Positions 24,262 to 32,479 of a DNA stretch of 64,000 nt are shown in pieces (position 1 is the stretch's first letter; each line of letters starts with the position of its first letter). The DNA comes from VAYN01 sp964540905 (GTDB lineage Bacteria; Actinomycetota; Thermoleophilia; Solirubrobacterales; 70-9). The notes under the pieces were generated by a model. That model ran no database searches and was not told the DNA's origin. It worked only from the letters and a program-made list of their open reading frames with translations. The DNA lies in contig CAZIOS010000009.1 in the NCBI GenBank assembly GCA_964540905.1, positions 20,971 through 84,970 on the forward strand. Reading direction: 5' to 3'. The position numbers were made by a program, and so were the translations under genes.

Positions 24262-25056
24262 TTATGCCCCGCCCGCGGTCAGGGGTTCGACGGGGTTGGT
24301 TTCGGTGTCCTGCTTGATCGTCGCCATCTCCGCAGAGGGGACTTTTTCCTTCAGCCCGGATACCCATTCCTGAAATTTCGCCGGCGACTCGACCACCACT
24401 TTCGCCCGCATCGAGGCGTGGCCGAAGCCGCAGAGCTCAGTGCAGATCAGCTGGTAGGTCCCGATCCTGTCGGGGGTGACGATCGCGGTCGTCGTGATCC
24501 CGGGGACGTTGTCTTTCTTGATCCGCCACTGCGGCACCCAGAACGAGTGGATCACGTCCATCGAGTGCATCTTGAAGGTGATCTGGCGGTTGACCGGCAC
24601 GCGCAGTTCGCCCTCCACGTAGGCGTTGCCTTTGCCCGGGTAGCCGAAGCTCCAGGCGTACTGCTGGGAGAAGACGTCGACCGTCATCGCGCCCTTGACC
24701 GGTTCTTCGATTTCGTTCAGGACTTTCCAGCTGTAGCCACCGCCGAAGAGAACGATGATCGTCGGGATCAGGGTCCAGGCGACCTCGAGCCGGGTGTTGC
24801 CGTGGATCGGCTCGCCGTCGGATTCGTCGCCCGGCTTGGCTTTGAATTTCCACAGCGCGTAGAAGAGCATCACGATCACCAGCGAGAAGACGAAGGCGGA
24901 GATCACGATCATGATGTTGAGCAGATCGTCGATCTTCGGCGCCGCCGTCGAGGCCTCCTGGCCGTCCCAGTTGATCGAGAGCATCACCGCGGAGATCGCC
25001 GCCGCCAGGGCAACGGTGGCAGCGAGCATCTTCACTATCGGGAGGCGGCCGTACAT
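24262..25056 (-). CDS. ctaC: Cytochrome c oxidase subunit II with intact Cu-A site
   Basis: A 264-residue subunit with two N-terminal helices (about 8-27 and 46-68) and a cupredoxin domain. The Cu-A ligands are complete: His170 (VIHSFW), Cys205, Glu207, Cys209, His213 and Met216 in ICTELCGFGHASM. The aromatic QQYAWSFGYPG block for electron entry is at 131-141. It receives electrons from a cytochrome c, plausibly the di-heme lipoprotein at 17706. There is no fused heme domain. TAGAAT lies 12 bases before the ATG. It heads the minus-strand ctaC-ctaD-usp-ctaE operon. Confidence 0.95.
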   Translation of the reverse strand: MYGRLPIVKMLAATVALAAAISAVMLSINWDGQEASTAAPKIDDLLNIMIVISAFVFSLVIVMLFYALWKFKAKPGDESDGEPIHGNTRLEVAWTLIPTIIVLFGGGYSWKVLNEIEEPVKGAMTVDVFSQQYAWSFGYPGKGNAYVEGELRVPVNRQITFKMHSMDVIHSFWVPQWRIKKDNVPGITTTAIVTPDRIGTYQLICTELCGFGHASMRAKVVVESPAKFQEWVSGLKEKVPSAEMATIKQDTETNPVEPLTAGGA

Positions 25057-25120
25057 GAGGCGGCGGGCATTCTATTGAAGCGGCGGCCGGAGGTTTTCCG
25101 CCCCCAGGTGACGCTTGGCA

Positions 25121-26482
25121 CTAGCTCGACGGAAGCGGCAGGCCGTCCAGCTCCGCGGCCGCGGCGGCGAGCACGCCGCGCGCCACTCCCTCCCAGCTCC
25201 ACAGCCGCCCGACCGTCCCGACCAGCGTCGCGCGGGCGCTCTCGCGCCGCGCCGGCGGCAGCGCCAGCCAGGCGCCGAGCCGGTCGGCGATCGCCGTCAC
25301 GGCGCCGGCGTCGACCGGGAACGAGGTCAGCCGGCCCACCTCCGGCGGCAGCGCCGCGGCGAGCTGGCGCGAGACCTCGAGCATCCCCGAGTGCCCGGCC
25401 GAGACCGGCAGCGCCCCGCAGGCGGCGGCCTCGGCGGCGACCATCCCGAAGGCCTCGGGGAAGGTGCTGGGCATGACCAGGGCCTCGGCGGTGGGGAGCA
25501 GGTCGGCGACCTCGTCGTGCTCGAGCCGGCCGACGAACTCGACCGAGCCGGCCGCGGCCCGCGCCGCCTCCGCGTAGCCGGGGGGTGGGTCGGCGAGAAA
25601 CGCCGAGAGGATCGGCAGCGGCCGCTCCTCGCCCGCTTCGAGGGCCCAGCCCAATCGCGCGATCTCACGAGCGTCGCCCAGGTCGCCGTGCTCCAGGGCG
25701 ACCAGCAGCCTGCGCAGCGCCTCCTCGTACTCGCCGAACCCCGCGATCTTCAGCTCGGCCTCGGGGTGCTTGGCCCTGACCAGTGGCCAGGCGGCCAGCA
25801 GCAGATCGACCCCCTTGGAGACGATCAGCTTGCCGACGAAGGCAACCAAGGGACGGCGCTCGCCGTCCGGGCGGAATCTGGTGGTGTCGACTCCTGGCGG
25901 GCCGAGGCGGGTCTTGTCTTTGAGATCGGGCAGTTCCGGCAGGACGGCCCAGAGAGAGCGGGCGGTGTGGGCGGAGCCGACGAGGACGCCGGCGGCCGCC
26001 TCCATCCCCTCGCGGGCGTAGGGCAGGAAGCGGGGGTTCGGTTTGACCGTGTACTCCAGCGCCGAGCCGTGGATCTTGGCGGCGANNNNNNNNNNNNNNN
26101 NNNNNNNNNNNNNNNNNNNNNNNNNNNNNNNNNNNNNNNNNNNNNNNNNNNNNNNNNNNNNNNNNNNNNNNNNNNNNNNNNNNNNGGCGGCGACCTCGCG
26201 CGCGGCGGCGACGTTGGCCTCGAGGTAGCGGTCGAGCTCGGCCTCGCTCAGCTCCGGGAATGCCTTGACCTCGAAACCCTCGTAGGGGTCCTTGACGTAG
26301 ACCGGCAGCAGCCCGTGGATGTCGGGGTTGTGGATCTCGACTCCCTCCAGCTCCACCTCGCGGTCCTGGCAGAGCAGATGGACCTCGTGGCCGAGCCGGG
26401 CCAACGCCAGCGCCAGGTTGGCGTTGTAGATGTTGCTGCCGGTGCCGCGCAGCATGTAGCCGTGGAAGATCAGCACCCGCAT
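25121..26482 (-). CDS. Glycosyltransferase, GT4-like (interrupted by assembly gap)
   Basis: About 453 residues if the 100-N gap is the right length. The N-terminal GT-B domain has the glycine-rich loop FHGYMLRGTGSNIYNANLALAL. The C-terminal half holds the nucleotide-sugar site: VAFVGKLIVSKGVDLLLAAW and MPSTFPEAFGMVAAEAAACG, with the EX7E pair inside the latter. It transfers a sugar from an activated donor; the acceptor is unknown. The frame is the same on both sides of the gap. ATG 26482 has TAGCTT 10 bases upstream. It is divergent from the zinc-ribbon gene, their -10 elements lying almost back to back. Confidence 0.85.
   Translation of the reverse strand: MRVLIFHGYMLRGTGSNIYNANLALALARLGHEVHLLCQDREVELEGVEIHNPDIHGLLPVYVKDPYEGFEVKAFPELSEAELDRYLEANVAAAREVAAXXXXXXXXXXXXXXXXXXXXXXXXXXXXXXXXXXAAKIHGSALEYTVKPNPRFLPYAREGMEAAAGVLVGSAHTARSLWAVLPELPDLKDKTRLGPPGVDTTRFRPDGERRPLVAFVGKLIVSKGVDLLLAAWPLVRAKHPEAELKIAGFGEYEEALRRLLVALEHGDLGDAREIARLGWALEAGEERPLPILSAFLADPPPGYAEAARAAAGSVEFVGRLEHDEVADLLPTAEALVMPSTFPEAFGMVAAEAAACGALPVSAGHSGMLEVSRQLAAALPPEVGRLTSFPVDAGAVTAIADRLGAWLALPPARRESARATLVGTVGRLWSWEGVARGVLAAAAAELDGLPLPSS
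26086..26185. other. Assembly gap (100 N)
   Basis: Exactly 100 undetermined bases inside the glycosyltransferase gene. The round number suggests a scaffold placeholder. Reading frame continues across it, and the roughly 33 missing residues fit the distance expected before the AAKIHGSALEYTVKPN block. Confidence 1.
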
Positions 26483-26513
26483 CGTGCCGCCCAAGCTATT
26501 AGTCTCCCCGGCG

Positions 26514-26777
26514 ATGAACCAGCGTCAGCTCTACCGGATGCGCGCGCCGGCCTCGGGCCGCGAGGCCCTCGCCCACGCCGAGCCGGGCCAGGTCTACGTC
26601 GACCGCGAGACCGGCGAGGAGATGGCGCCGGTGGCGATGGTGCTGCCGCTCGCCCCCTCGACCTCCTCCCTCCCCCGCACCCCGGCCAACCTCCGCGCCT
26701 GCCGCCGCTGCGACCAGCTGATCGGCCTCGACGTCAGCGACTGCCCGTACTGCGGCCTGCGCCAGTCCGCGCTCTAG
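26514..26777 (+). CDS. Small zinc-ribbon protein
   Basis: An 87-residue protein whose C-terminus has two CxxC knuckles, CRRCDQLIGLDVSDCPYCG (about 65-83), forming a zinc ribbon. The N-terminal part is polar and Ala/Pro-rich without a recognised domain. TAGTCT at 26500-26505 stands 8 bases before the ATG and there is no Shine-Dalgarno, so the transcript is probably leaderless. Divergent from the glycosyltransferase. Function unknown. Confidence 0.7.
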   Translation: MNQRQLYRMRAPASGREALAHAEPGQVYVDRETGEEMAPVAMVLPLAPSTSSLPRTPANLRACRRCDQLIGLDVSDCPYCGLRQSAL

Positions 26778-26789
26778 CCGATAGAGACC

Positions 26790-26975
26790 TCAGAGTCCCT
26801 CGCGTTCTTTGCGGAAAAGCTCCGGTCCCAGACCAACCGCCAGCACAACCAGCAAGAGCCCAAGGGCGATCAAATAGGCCACGCCCGTGCTTGCCCTGGT
26901 GAGGGCGACGGTTACTCCGCCGACCAGCCCAGCGATCTCCGGGAGGATGAAATGCGTTCGGACAAAACGTTTCAT
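26790..26975 (-). CDS. Small membrane protein, downstream member of a coupled pair
   Basis: 61 residues with two hydrophobic segments (about 12-27 and 33-52) and a charged end (ELFRKEREGL). Its ATG overlaps the stop of the upstream small membrane gene (TGATG), so the two are probably made together and may interact. Codon use is less GC-biased than in neighbours, with several A/T-ending codons. No family recognised. Confidence 0.5.
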   Translation of the reverse strand: MKRFVRTHFILPEIAGLVGGVTVALTRASTGVAYLIALGLLLVVLAVGLGPELFRKEREGL

Positions 26976-27226
26976 CAACCTGAGAGTACCTGAACCACCA
27001 CACAGGCGGAATAGAACAACGCTCCGATCCGAAAGCCCCAGAGACCGCCGATGCGGATTGCCCGATCTCGCTTTGCACTGGGTGCCTCACTGAGGAGGAC
27101 ACCCATCAGAACGCCGCTGGCACCTGCCAGGGCAAAGGGAAAGCCGAGGCCAATGCTTTCGGGCCACGGATTCTGGACGCGGGGGAGAACGGCGCCAGCG
27201 GCGACTTCCTGGATCACTCCAACCAT
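26975..27226 (-). CDS. Small membrane protein, upstream member of a coupled pair
   Basis: 83 residues. Hydrophobic stretches at about 24-46 (LGFPFALAGASGVLMGVLLS) and 60-80 flank a basic loop (SAKRDRAIR). The stop overlaps the next gene's ATG. Like its partner it lies in DNA of lower GC content and looks lineage-specific or acquired. No motif allows a functional call. The 240 bases between it and the next gene (27227-27468) show no gene or RNA that I can recognise. Confidence 0.5.
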   Translation of the reverse strand: MVGVIQEVAAGAVLPRVQNPWPESIGLGFPFALAGASGVLMGVLLSEAPSAKRDRAIRIGGLWGFRIGALFYSACVVVQVLSG

Positions 27227-27468
27227 GCCGCGATACTGAGACCTGAAAGCGCACGCGTGGCGCGCAGGACGTCAGAACTTCATCGCAAAAGCATCCCGGA
27301 AGCTTCCGCACAACGCGACCGTGGCGTGGGAAGAGGTCCGGGTGTCCCTCCGAACGTTTTGCGCTGGAGGAGCGCAGTTCCATCGGGGCGTCAGCCGCCG
27401 CCTTCTCCTTCGACGATGAGCGAGAGAGGAGGGATACCCGGCCCTCTTCTCGCACCGCTCTCGCGCCC

Positions 27469-28230
27469 TTACGGTTTCTTGACCAACGTCGCCGTGTAGA
27501 GCAGCCGCGCGTTGGAGTAGTAGCAGCCGTAGGTCTTGATCTTGCCGACCCCCTGCTGCGGGTGGCCGTTCTGGATGTCTTCCTTGGAGGCGCAGTGTTC
27601 GGGCAGGCGGCTGCCGCGCCAGGTGTTTTCGGCGGAGACGTTGAAGGCGAACATCGGCGCCCAGGTGGGGACGGTGAGGGCGACGACCTGGCCCTGGAGC
27701 ACGGTCAGGGGGTGTTCGAGGGCAAAGATCGGGGTGCTGCCGAAGTAGGGGTTGAGCACCTCGACCGGGCTCTGCCGAACCAGCGTGTACTGGGGCGGCT
27801 TGCTGCCTTCGACCGGGCGCAGGACGCCGATCCGCGCCTCCGACGGTTCGCCGAGGAATTCGTTGAAGAAGCTGACCTCGTCGGTGGTCGTCGCGGTTTC
27901 CACGGTCGACGGCTTGGCGAGGGTGATCGACCAGGCGACGATCTTGCCTTCGAAAGGGGCTTCGTAGGGTCGGGCGACGCCGCCGGCGACCGCCTGGAAG
28001 CCGGTCACGTGACCCTCGACCCGGCAGGGGGTGATCTCGACGTTGTTGACGATCTTGCCCGGGCACGAGGGCGGCGGCGTTTCCGCGGTCTGGCCGAGCA
28101 CGAGCACGCGCAACGGCGCCGAGTCGGCGTCCCTGGGAACAACGATCGCGACCAGGACCGCCAGCAGGCAGGCGCCCACGACCAGGGCCCAGGCCCGGGA
28201 GTGCTGGCTCGTCTTCTGCGTGAGAGGCAT
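27469..28230 (-). CDS. Exported hypothetical protein with Cys-paired domain
   Basis: 253 residues: a basic N-terminus and one hydrophobic helix (about 14-31) acting as a signal anchor or signal peptide, then a predicted beta-rich extracellular domain. Two Cys pairs are visible: Cys56/Cys69 (PPSCPG, ITPCRVEGHVTGFQ) and Cys219/Cys237 near the C-terminus. I do not recognise a named family. Its export and cysteines suggest a disulfide-bonded surface protein. Base composition is normal for the window. Confidence 0.75.
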   Translation of the reverse strand: MPLTQKTSQHSRAWALVVGACLLAVLVAIVVPRDADSAPLRVLVLGQTAETPPPSCPGKIVNNVEITPCRVEGHVTGFQAVAGGVARPYEAPFEGKIVAWSITLAKPSTVETATTTDEVSFFNEFLGEPSEARIGVLRPVEGSKPPQYTLVRQSPVEVLNPYFGSTPIFALEHPLTVLQGQVVALTVPTWAPMFAFNVSAENTWRGSRLPEHCASKEDIQNGHPQQGVGKIKTYGCYYSNARLLYTATLVKKP

Positions 28231-28361
28231 TGGATTTAGAGAAACACGGGGCGAATGGCCCGGTTGCGCCCGGATTCTGCCGTCCGCGTCGGGGGAATGG
28301 CGCGGCGAGGCGCCGCTTGCACGATCCCGGCCAGTCGGGGGCGGTAGGGTTGCCCCGCCAG

Positions 28362-28565
28362 ATGGAGGCTTCCAACCGCGCAGACGATTTCATCCCAGCC
28401 GGTCTCGCCTCCCTCGGAATCGAGGCCGACGAGGTCGAGCTGGCGGTGATCGGCGCCGCCCACGAGCTGTTCTGGCCGGCGATCCTCGACCTCTACGAGC
28501 TCGACACCGGCGCCGTCGCCCCCGAGCCCCTTCCCGACCTCTCGCGAGCACCGGCGATTTCGTGA
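28362..28565 (+). CDS. AtzG/GatC-like small subunit of an amidase
   Basis: 67 residues, the size of AtzG and the core of GatC. Two helices with the pattern FIPAGLASLGIEADEVELAVIG and HELFWPAILDLYEL are followed by the extended tail EPLPDLSRAP, which in GatC/AtzG wraps around the amidase. The stop overlaps the amidase GTG by 4 bases, the arrangement known for atzG-atzE. TAGGGT lies 11 bases before the ATG. Identification rests on size, tail and position rather than on a strong motif. Confidence 0.55.
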   Translation: MEASNRADDFIPAGLASLGIEADEVELAVIGAAHELFWPAILDLYELDTGAVAPEPLPDLSRAPAIS

Positions 28566-29932
28566 GCGCGCTCGACCTCTCGCTGCATGAGCAGGCGGCG
28601 GCGATCGCCAGCGGCGAGACCGACCCGGCGGCGCTGCTGGAGGCGGCGCTGACGCGGATCGAGCACCGCAACCCGGCGCTCAACGCCGTTGTCGCGACCT
28701 TCCCCGAGCGTTCGCGCGAGATGCTCGCCGCCGCCCCCGCCGGCCCGCTGCGCGGCGTCCCGGTCGTGATCAAGGACGAGTGGCCGCTGCCCTGGCGGGC
28801 GCAGCGCTTCGGCGCCGCCGAGATGATCGGCCCGGCCGCGGCCGGCGAGTCCGGCCCCTACCGGGCGCTGCGCGACGCCGGCGCGGTCCTGGTCGGCGTC
28901 GGCAACATGCACGAGCTCGGCGCCAGCAGCACCGGCAACCTCTCCGTCTACGGCGCCGCCCACAACCCCTGGGACCTCGAGCGCTGTCCCGGCGGCTCCT
29001 CCAGCGGCCCCGCCGCCGCGGTCGCCGCCCGCCTTGTCGCCGGCGCGGTCGGCGCCGACGGGGTCGGCTCGATCCGCTTCCCCGCCGCCTACTGCGGCCT
29101 GACCGGGCTGAAGCCGACCTTCGGCCGCGCGGCGATGGACGGCCACCACATGGCCGGGATCTCGACCACGATCGTCGCCGGCCCGCTCTGCGCCGACGCC
29201 GCCGACGCCCGCCTGCTGGGCTCGGTGCTGTGCGGCGAGGAGCTGGCGGCGGGCGAGGCGCGCGGGCTGCGGATCGGCGTCGTCCGCGACGCCGTCGCCG
29301 AGGACGTCGCGCCGGCGGTCGCCACGGCCTGCGCGGCGGCGATCGAGGCGCTGCGCGAGCAGAGCGGCGGCGAGGTGCTGGAGATCGAGCTCCCCGACCT
29401 CGACGCCGCGGCGCTGGCGGCGGTGCTGATCGCCAACACCGAGGGCCTCGCCGGCCTCAGCCCGAGCCGGCTGCGCCGGCTCGACCCGGAGCTGAGCCCG
29501 ATCGCCCGCGGCCTGCTCAAGTACCGGCTGCTGCTGCCGGCCGCGGCCGGTATCAAGGCGCAGCGGGTGCGGACGCTGATGCGGCGCCGGCTCGCCGCCC
29601 TCTTCGAGCAGGTCGACGTGATCGCCTGGCCGACGGTGCCGGCGGTGGCGCCGCCGCTGGCAGCGCCGCTGGTCGAGCTGCCCTCCGGCACGCTGACCGC
29701 CGACCAGGCCAACGTCCGCGGCGCCGGCCTCGCCAACCTCGCCGGGATCCCGGCGATCAGCGTCCCCGTCGGATCGTCCGAGGGATTGCCGATCGGGCTG
29801 CAGCTGCAGGCGGCCTGGGGCCGCGACGAGCTGCTGCTCGACGCCGCCGAGGCGCTCGAGCGAGCGACCGCGCGACGCTGGGTCGAGGCGCTGCCGCCAC
29901 TGGCCCGCGAGGCCGAGACGGCGGGGGCGTAG
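28562..29932 (+). CDS. Amidase-signature hydrolase (AtzE/GatA-like)
   Basis: A 456-residue amidase with the Ser-cisSer-Lys triad: Lys71 (VVIKDEWPL), the cis Ser in PGGSSSGPAAAVAA (about 146-147) and nucleophile Ser170 in DGVGSIRFPAAYCGL. The Gly-rich block deviates slightly from the usual TGGSIR. The C-terminal NLAGIPAISVPVG and GLPIGLQLQA blocks are typical. Its small AtzG/GatC-like partner suggests an AtzE-type heteromer acting on a small amide or carboxybiuret-like compound rather than on Gln-tRNA, since no GatB is nearby. Substrate unknown. Confidence 0.85.
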   Translation: MSALDLSLHEQAAAIASGETDPAALLEAALTRIEHRNPALNAVVATFPERSREMLAAAPAGPLRGVPVVIKDEWPLPWRAQRFGAAEMIGPAAAGESGPYRALRDAGAVLVGVGNMHELGASSTGNLSVYGAAHNPWDLERCPGGSSSGPAAAVAARLVAGAVGADGVGSIRFPAAYCGLTGLKPTFGRAAMDGHHMAGISTTIVAGPLCADAADARLLGSVLCGEELAAGEARGLRIGVVRDAVAEDVAPAVATACAAAIEALREQSGGEVLEIELPDLDAAALAAVLIANTEGLAGLSPSRLRRLDPELSPIARGLLKYRLLLPAAAGIKAQRVRTLMRRRLAALFEQVDVIAWPTVPAVAPPLAAPLVELPSGTLTADQANVRGAGLANLAGIPAISVPVGSSEGLPIGLQLQAAWGRDELLLDAAEALERATARRWVEALPPLAREAETAGA

Positions 29933-29934
29933 CG

Positions 29935-30906
29935 ATGCCGGCGATCGTCGTCCGCGGGCTCGAGCGCGCCTTCGCCGAAGTGCTGGCGGTACAGGGGATC
30001 GACCTCGAGGTCGCCGAGGGCGAAATCTACGGCTTCCTTGGCCCCAACGGCGCCGGCAAGACGACGACGGTGCGGATGCTGACGACCCTGCTGCTGCCGA
30101 CCGGCGGCGAGGCCACCGTCGCCGGCCACGACGTCGTCAGGGAGGCGCGGGCGGTGCGCTCCTCGATCGGCGTCGCCCTGCAGGAAGCGGCGCTGGACCC
30201 GCTGATGACCGGCCGCGAGCTGATCCGCCTGCAGGCGACGCTGCAGGGCATCGCCACCGCCGAGGGCCGCAGGCGCGCCGACGACCTGCTGGAGCGGGTC
30301 GACCTCGCCGCCGCCGCCGACCGCCGCGTCGGCACCTACTCGGGCGGGATGCAGCGCCGGCTCGACCTCGCCGCCGCGCTCGTGCACGAACCGCGGGTGC
30401 TGTTCCTCGACGAGCCGACCACCGGGCTCGACCCGGTCAGCCGCAAGACGATCTGGGAAGAGGTGCAGGCGCTGAACGACGACGGCACCACCGTCTTCCT
30501 CACCACCCAGTACCTGGAGGAGGCCGACCAGCTCGCCGACAACGTCGGCATCATCGACAGCGGCCGGATCGTCGCCGAAGGGACGCCGGAAGCGCTCAAG
30601 GCCGAGGTCGGCAACCCGCACGTGCAGCTGCAGCTCGCCGCCGGCTCGGTCGCCGAGGCGGAGCGGATCCTGCGGCCGCTCGGCAAGCTGCTGCCGCCCA
30701 AGGACGGCAAGAAGGTCCTGGTCGAGGTCGAGAACGGCGCCGCCGACATCCCCCGCGTCGTCCGCACCCTCGACGACGCCGGGATCGCGGTCGAGTCGCT
30801 GGAGCTGGTGCGGCCGACCCTCGACGACGTCTTCGTCGCCAAGACCGGCTACCACCTCGAGGAGGAGAGCGAGGAGAACGCCGAGAAGGCGCCGGTCGAG
30901 GTATGA
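29935..30906 (+). CDS. ABC exporter ATP-binding protein, DrrA-like
   Basis: A 323-residue ATPase. Walker A GPNGAGKTT is at 36-44, the signature YSGGMQRRLDLA near 138, Walker B VLFLDEPTTGLD near 158 and the H-loop position reads FLTTQYLEEADQLAD, with Gln in place of His, as in DrrA-type exporters. A C-terminal extension (about 225-323) matches the DrrA regulatory domain. It begins 2 bases after the amidase stop and overlaps the first permease gene. The exported molecule may be a lipid or an antibiotic-like compound; unknown. Confidence 0.9.
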   Translation: MPAIVVRGLERAFAEVLAVQGIDLEVAEGEIYGFLGPNGAGKTTTVRMLTTLLLPTGGEATVAGHDVVREARAVRSSIGVALQEAALDPLMTGRELIRLQATLQGIATAEGRRRADDLLERVDLAAAADRRVGTYSGGMQRRLDLAAALVHEPRVLFLDEPTTGLDPVSRKTIWEEVQALNDDGTTVFLTTQYLEEADQLADNVGIIDSGRIVAEGTPEALKAEVGNPHVQLQLAAGSVAEAERILRPLGKLLPPKDGKKVLVEVENGAADIPRVVRTLDDAGIAVESLELVRPTLDDVFVAKTGYHLEEESEENAEKAPVEV

Positions 30907-31688
30907 GCTCCGTCGCCGTCAACGCGCGGGTGGTGCGGGCGCTGGGGATGCGCTCGATCCGCCAGACCTTCCGCCGGCCGCAGCTGATCGCGCCGATCAT
31001 CGTCTTCCCGACCCTGCTGCTGGCGCTGCAGACCGGCGGCGCCGGCGCGGCGATCCACCTGCCCGGCTTCCCGCCGGTGCAGAGCTTCCTCCAGTTCATG
31101 CTGGCCGGAGCGATGATGCAGTCGCTGATGCTGGCCGGCAACAGCGGCGGCATCGCGCTCGCGGTCGACATCGAGATGGGCTTCACCGACCGCCTCTTCT
31201 CGGCCCCGATCCCGCGCTTCGCGATCGTCCTCGGGCGCCTCGCCGGGACCGCGGCGCTGGGCCTCTTCGCCTCGCTCTGGTTCCTCGCGATCGGGCTGAT
31301 CTTCGGCGCCGAAATCGAGAGCGGCGTCGCCGGGGCGCTGCTGGCAGTGGTGTTGGTCACCACCTCGGCGCTGGCGGTCGGCGGCATCGGCGCCGCGATC
31401 GCGCTGCGGACCGGCAGCGCCAGCGTCGTCCAGGGCCTGTTCCCGCTGGTCCTCGTCGTCCTCTTCCTCTCCTCCGCCTTCTTCCCGCAGGAACTGATGA
31501 TCGAGCCGGCGAAGACGATCGCCCACTACAACCCGCTCAGCTTCATCGTCGAAGGCATCCGCGAACCGATGATCGCCGGCATCGACGCCTCGGTCACCCT
31601 CGACGCGGTGCTGGCGATCCTCGGCATCGTCGTCCTCGGCCTCGTCCTCAGCGCCCGGGCGCTGCGCCACCGACTGCGGGTGGGCTGA
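30903..31688 (+). CDS. ABC-2 type permease (first of two)
   Basis: 261 residues, six helices of the ABC2 membrane family. The block ALDVDIEMGFTDRLFSAPIPR-like text around 80-100 (IEMGFTDRLFSAPIPR) is the typical coupling region in DrrB-like proteins, and YNPLSFIVEGIREPM marks the C-terminal part. ATGA overlap at both ends couples it to the ATPase and to a second, different permease, so the exporter is probably a heterodimer. Confidence 0.87.
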   Translation: MSSVAVNARVVRALGMRSIRQTFRRPQLIAPIIVFPTLLLALQTGGAGAAIHLPGFPPVQSFLQFMLAGAMMQSLMLAGNSGGIALAVDIEMGFTDRLFSAPIPRFAIVLGRLAGTAALGLFASLWFLAIGLIFGAEIESGVAGALLAVVLVTTSALAVGGIGAAIALRTGSASVVQGLFPLVLVVLFLSSAFFPQELMIEPAKTIAHYNPLSFIVEGIREPMIAGIDASVTLDAVLAILGIVVLGLVLSARALRHRLRVG

Positions 31689-32479
31689 TGGAGGCGGCCG
31701 TCGCGATACCCGCCTGGCGCACCAACCTGGCGACGATCGCCGCCCTGATGACGCGGGCCAAGAACGAGCTGATCCGGGTGCCGGGGGCGGCGATCCCGGG
31801 CGTCCTCGCGCCGACGATCTTCTTCCTCGGCCTCAACGGAGTCTTCGGCGCCCTGACCCAGCTGCGCGGCTTCAGCACCGGCAGCTACGAGAGCTTCATC
31901 GTCCCGATCAGCATGCTGCAGGGCGCCGGCTTCACCGGTGCCGCCGCCGGCGTCAACCTCGCCCGCGACATCGAGCAGGGCTGGCTCGACCGGCTGCTGG
32001 TCTCCCCCGCCCCACGCTGGGTGCTGCTCGCCGGCACCGTGCTGGCGGCCAGCGCCCGGGCGCTGATCCCGGCCACCTTCGTGCTGACGATCGCGCTGGC
32101 GCTCGGCGCCCACTTCCCCGGCATCGACGGGCTCCTGGTCAGCTACTTCATGGTCGCGGCGATGGCGGCGGTCGCCGCCTGCTGGGCCTCGATGCTGGCG
32201 CTGCACTTCAAGAGCCAGTCGGCGGCACCGCTGATGCAGTCGGGGATGATGGCGCTGATCCTGACCACCACCGCCTACGCGCCGCTGGCGCTGCTGCAGG
32301 GCTGGCTGGCGCGCATCGCCCGCGTCAACCCGGTCACCGACGTGGTCGAAGCGACCCGGCAGGGCTTCGTCGGCAGCGTCACCTGGGCCGAAACCTGGCC
32401 CGGGCTGCTGGCCCTGGCCGGCCTGCTGGCGCTGCTGGGGACGCTGGCACTGCGCGAGATGCGCCGCACGGCGCTGTGA
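31688..32479 (+). CDS. ABC-2 type permease (second of two)
   Basis: 263 residues, six predicted helices. It shares the DrrB-like layout with the preceding gene (LARDIEQGWLDRLLVSPAPRW and VNPVTDVVEATRQGFVG) but is clearly diverged from it, so it is the second half of a heterodimeric channel rather than a recent duplicate. The start overlaps the first permease stop by one base, and its own stop overlaps the GTG of a glycosidase gene. Confidence 0.87.
   Translation: MEAAVAIPAWRTNLATIAALMTRAKNELIRVPGAAIPGVLAPTIFFLGLNGVFGALTQLRGFSTGSYESFIVPISMLQGAGFTGAAAGVNLARDIEQGWLDRLLVSPAPRWVLLAGTVLAASARALIPATFVLTIALALGAHFPGIDGLLVSYFMVAAMAAVAACWASMLALHFKSQSAAPLMQSGMMALILTTTAYAPLALLQGWLARIARVNPVTDVVEATRQGFVGSVTWAETWPGLLALAGLLALLGTLALREMRRTAL

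Noticed and set aside
27227..27468. tRNA or small RNA gene in the 240-base gap
   Set aside because: No cloverleaf, T-loop GTTCGA-type box or strong terminator was found; no tRNA could be supported anywhere in the window.
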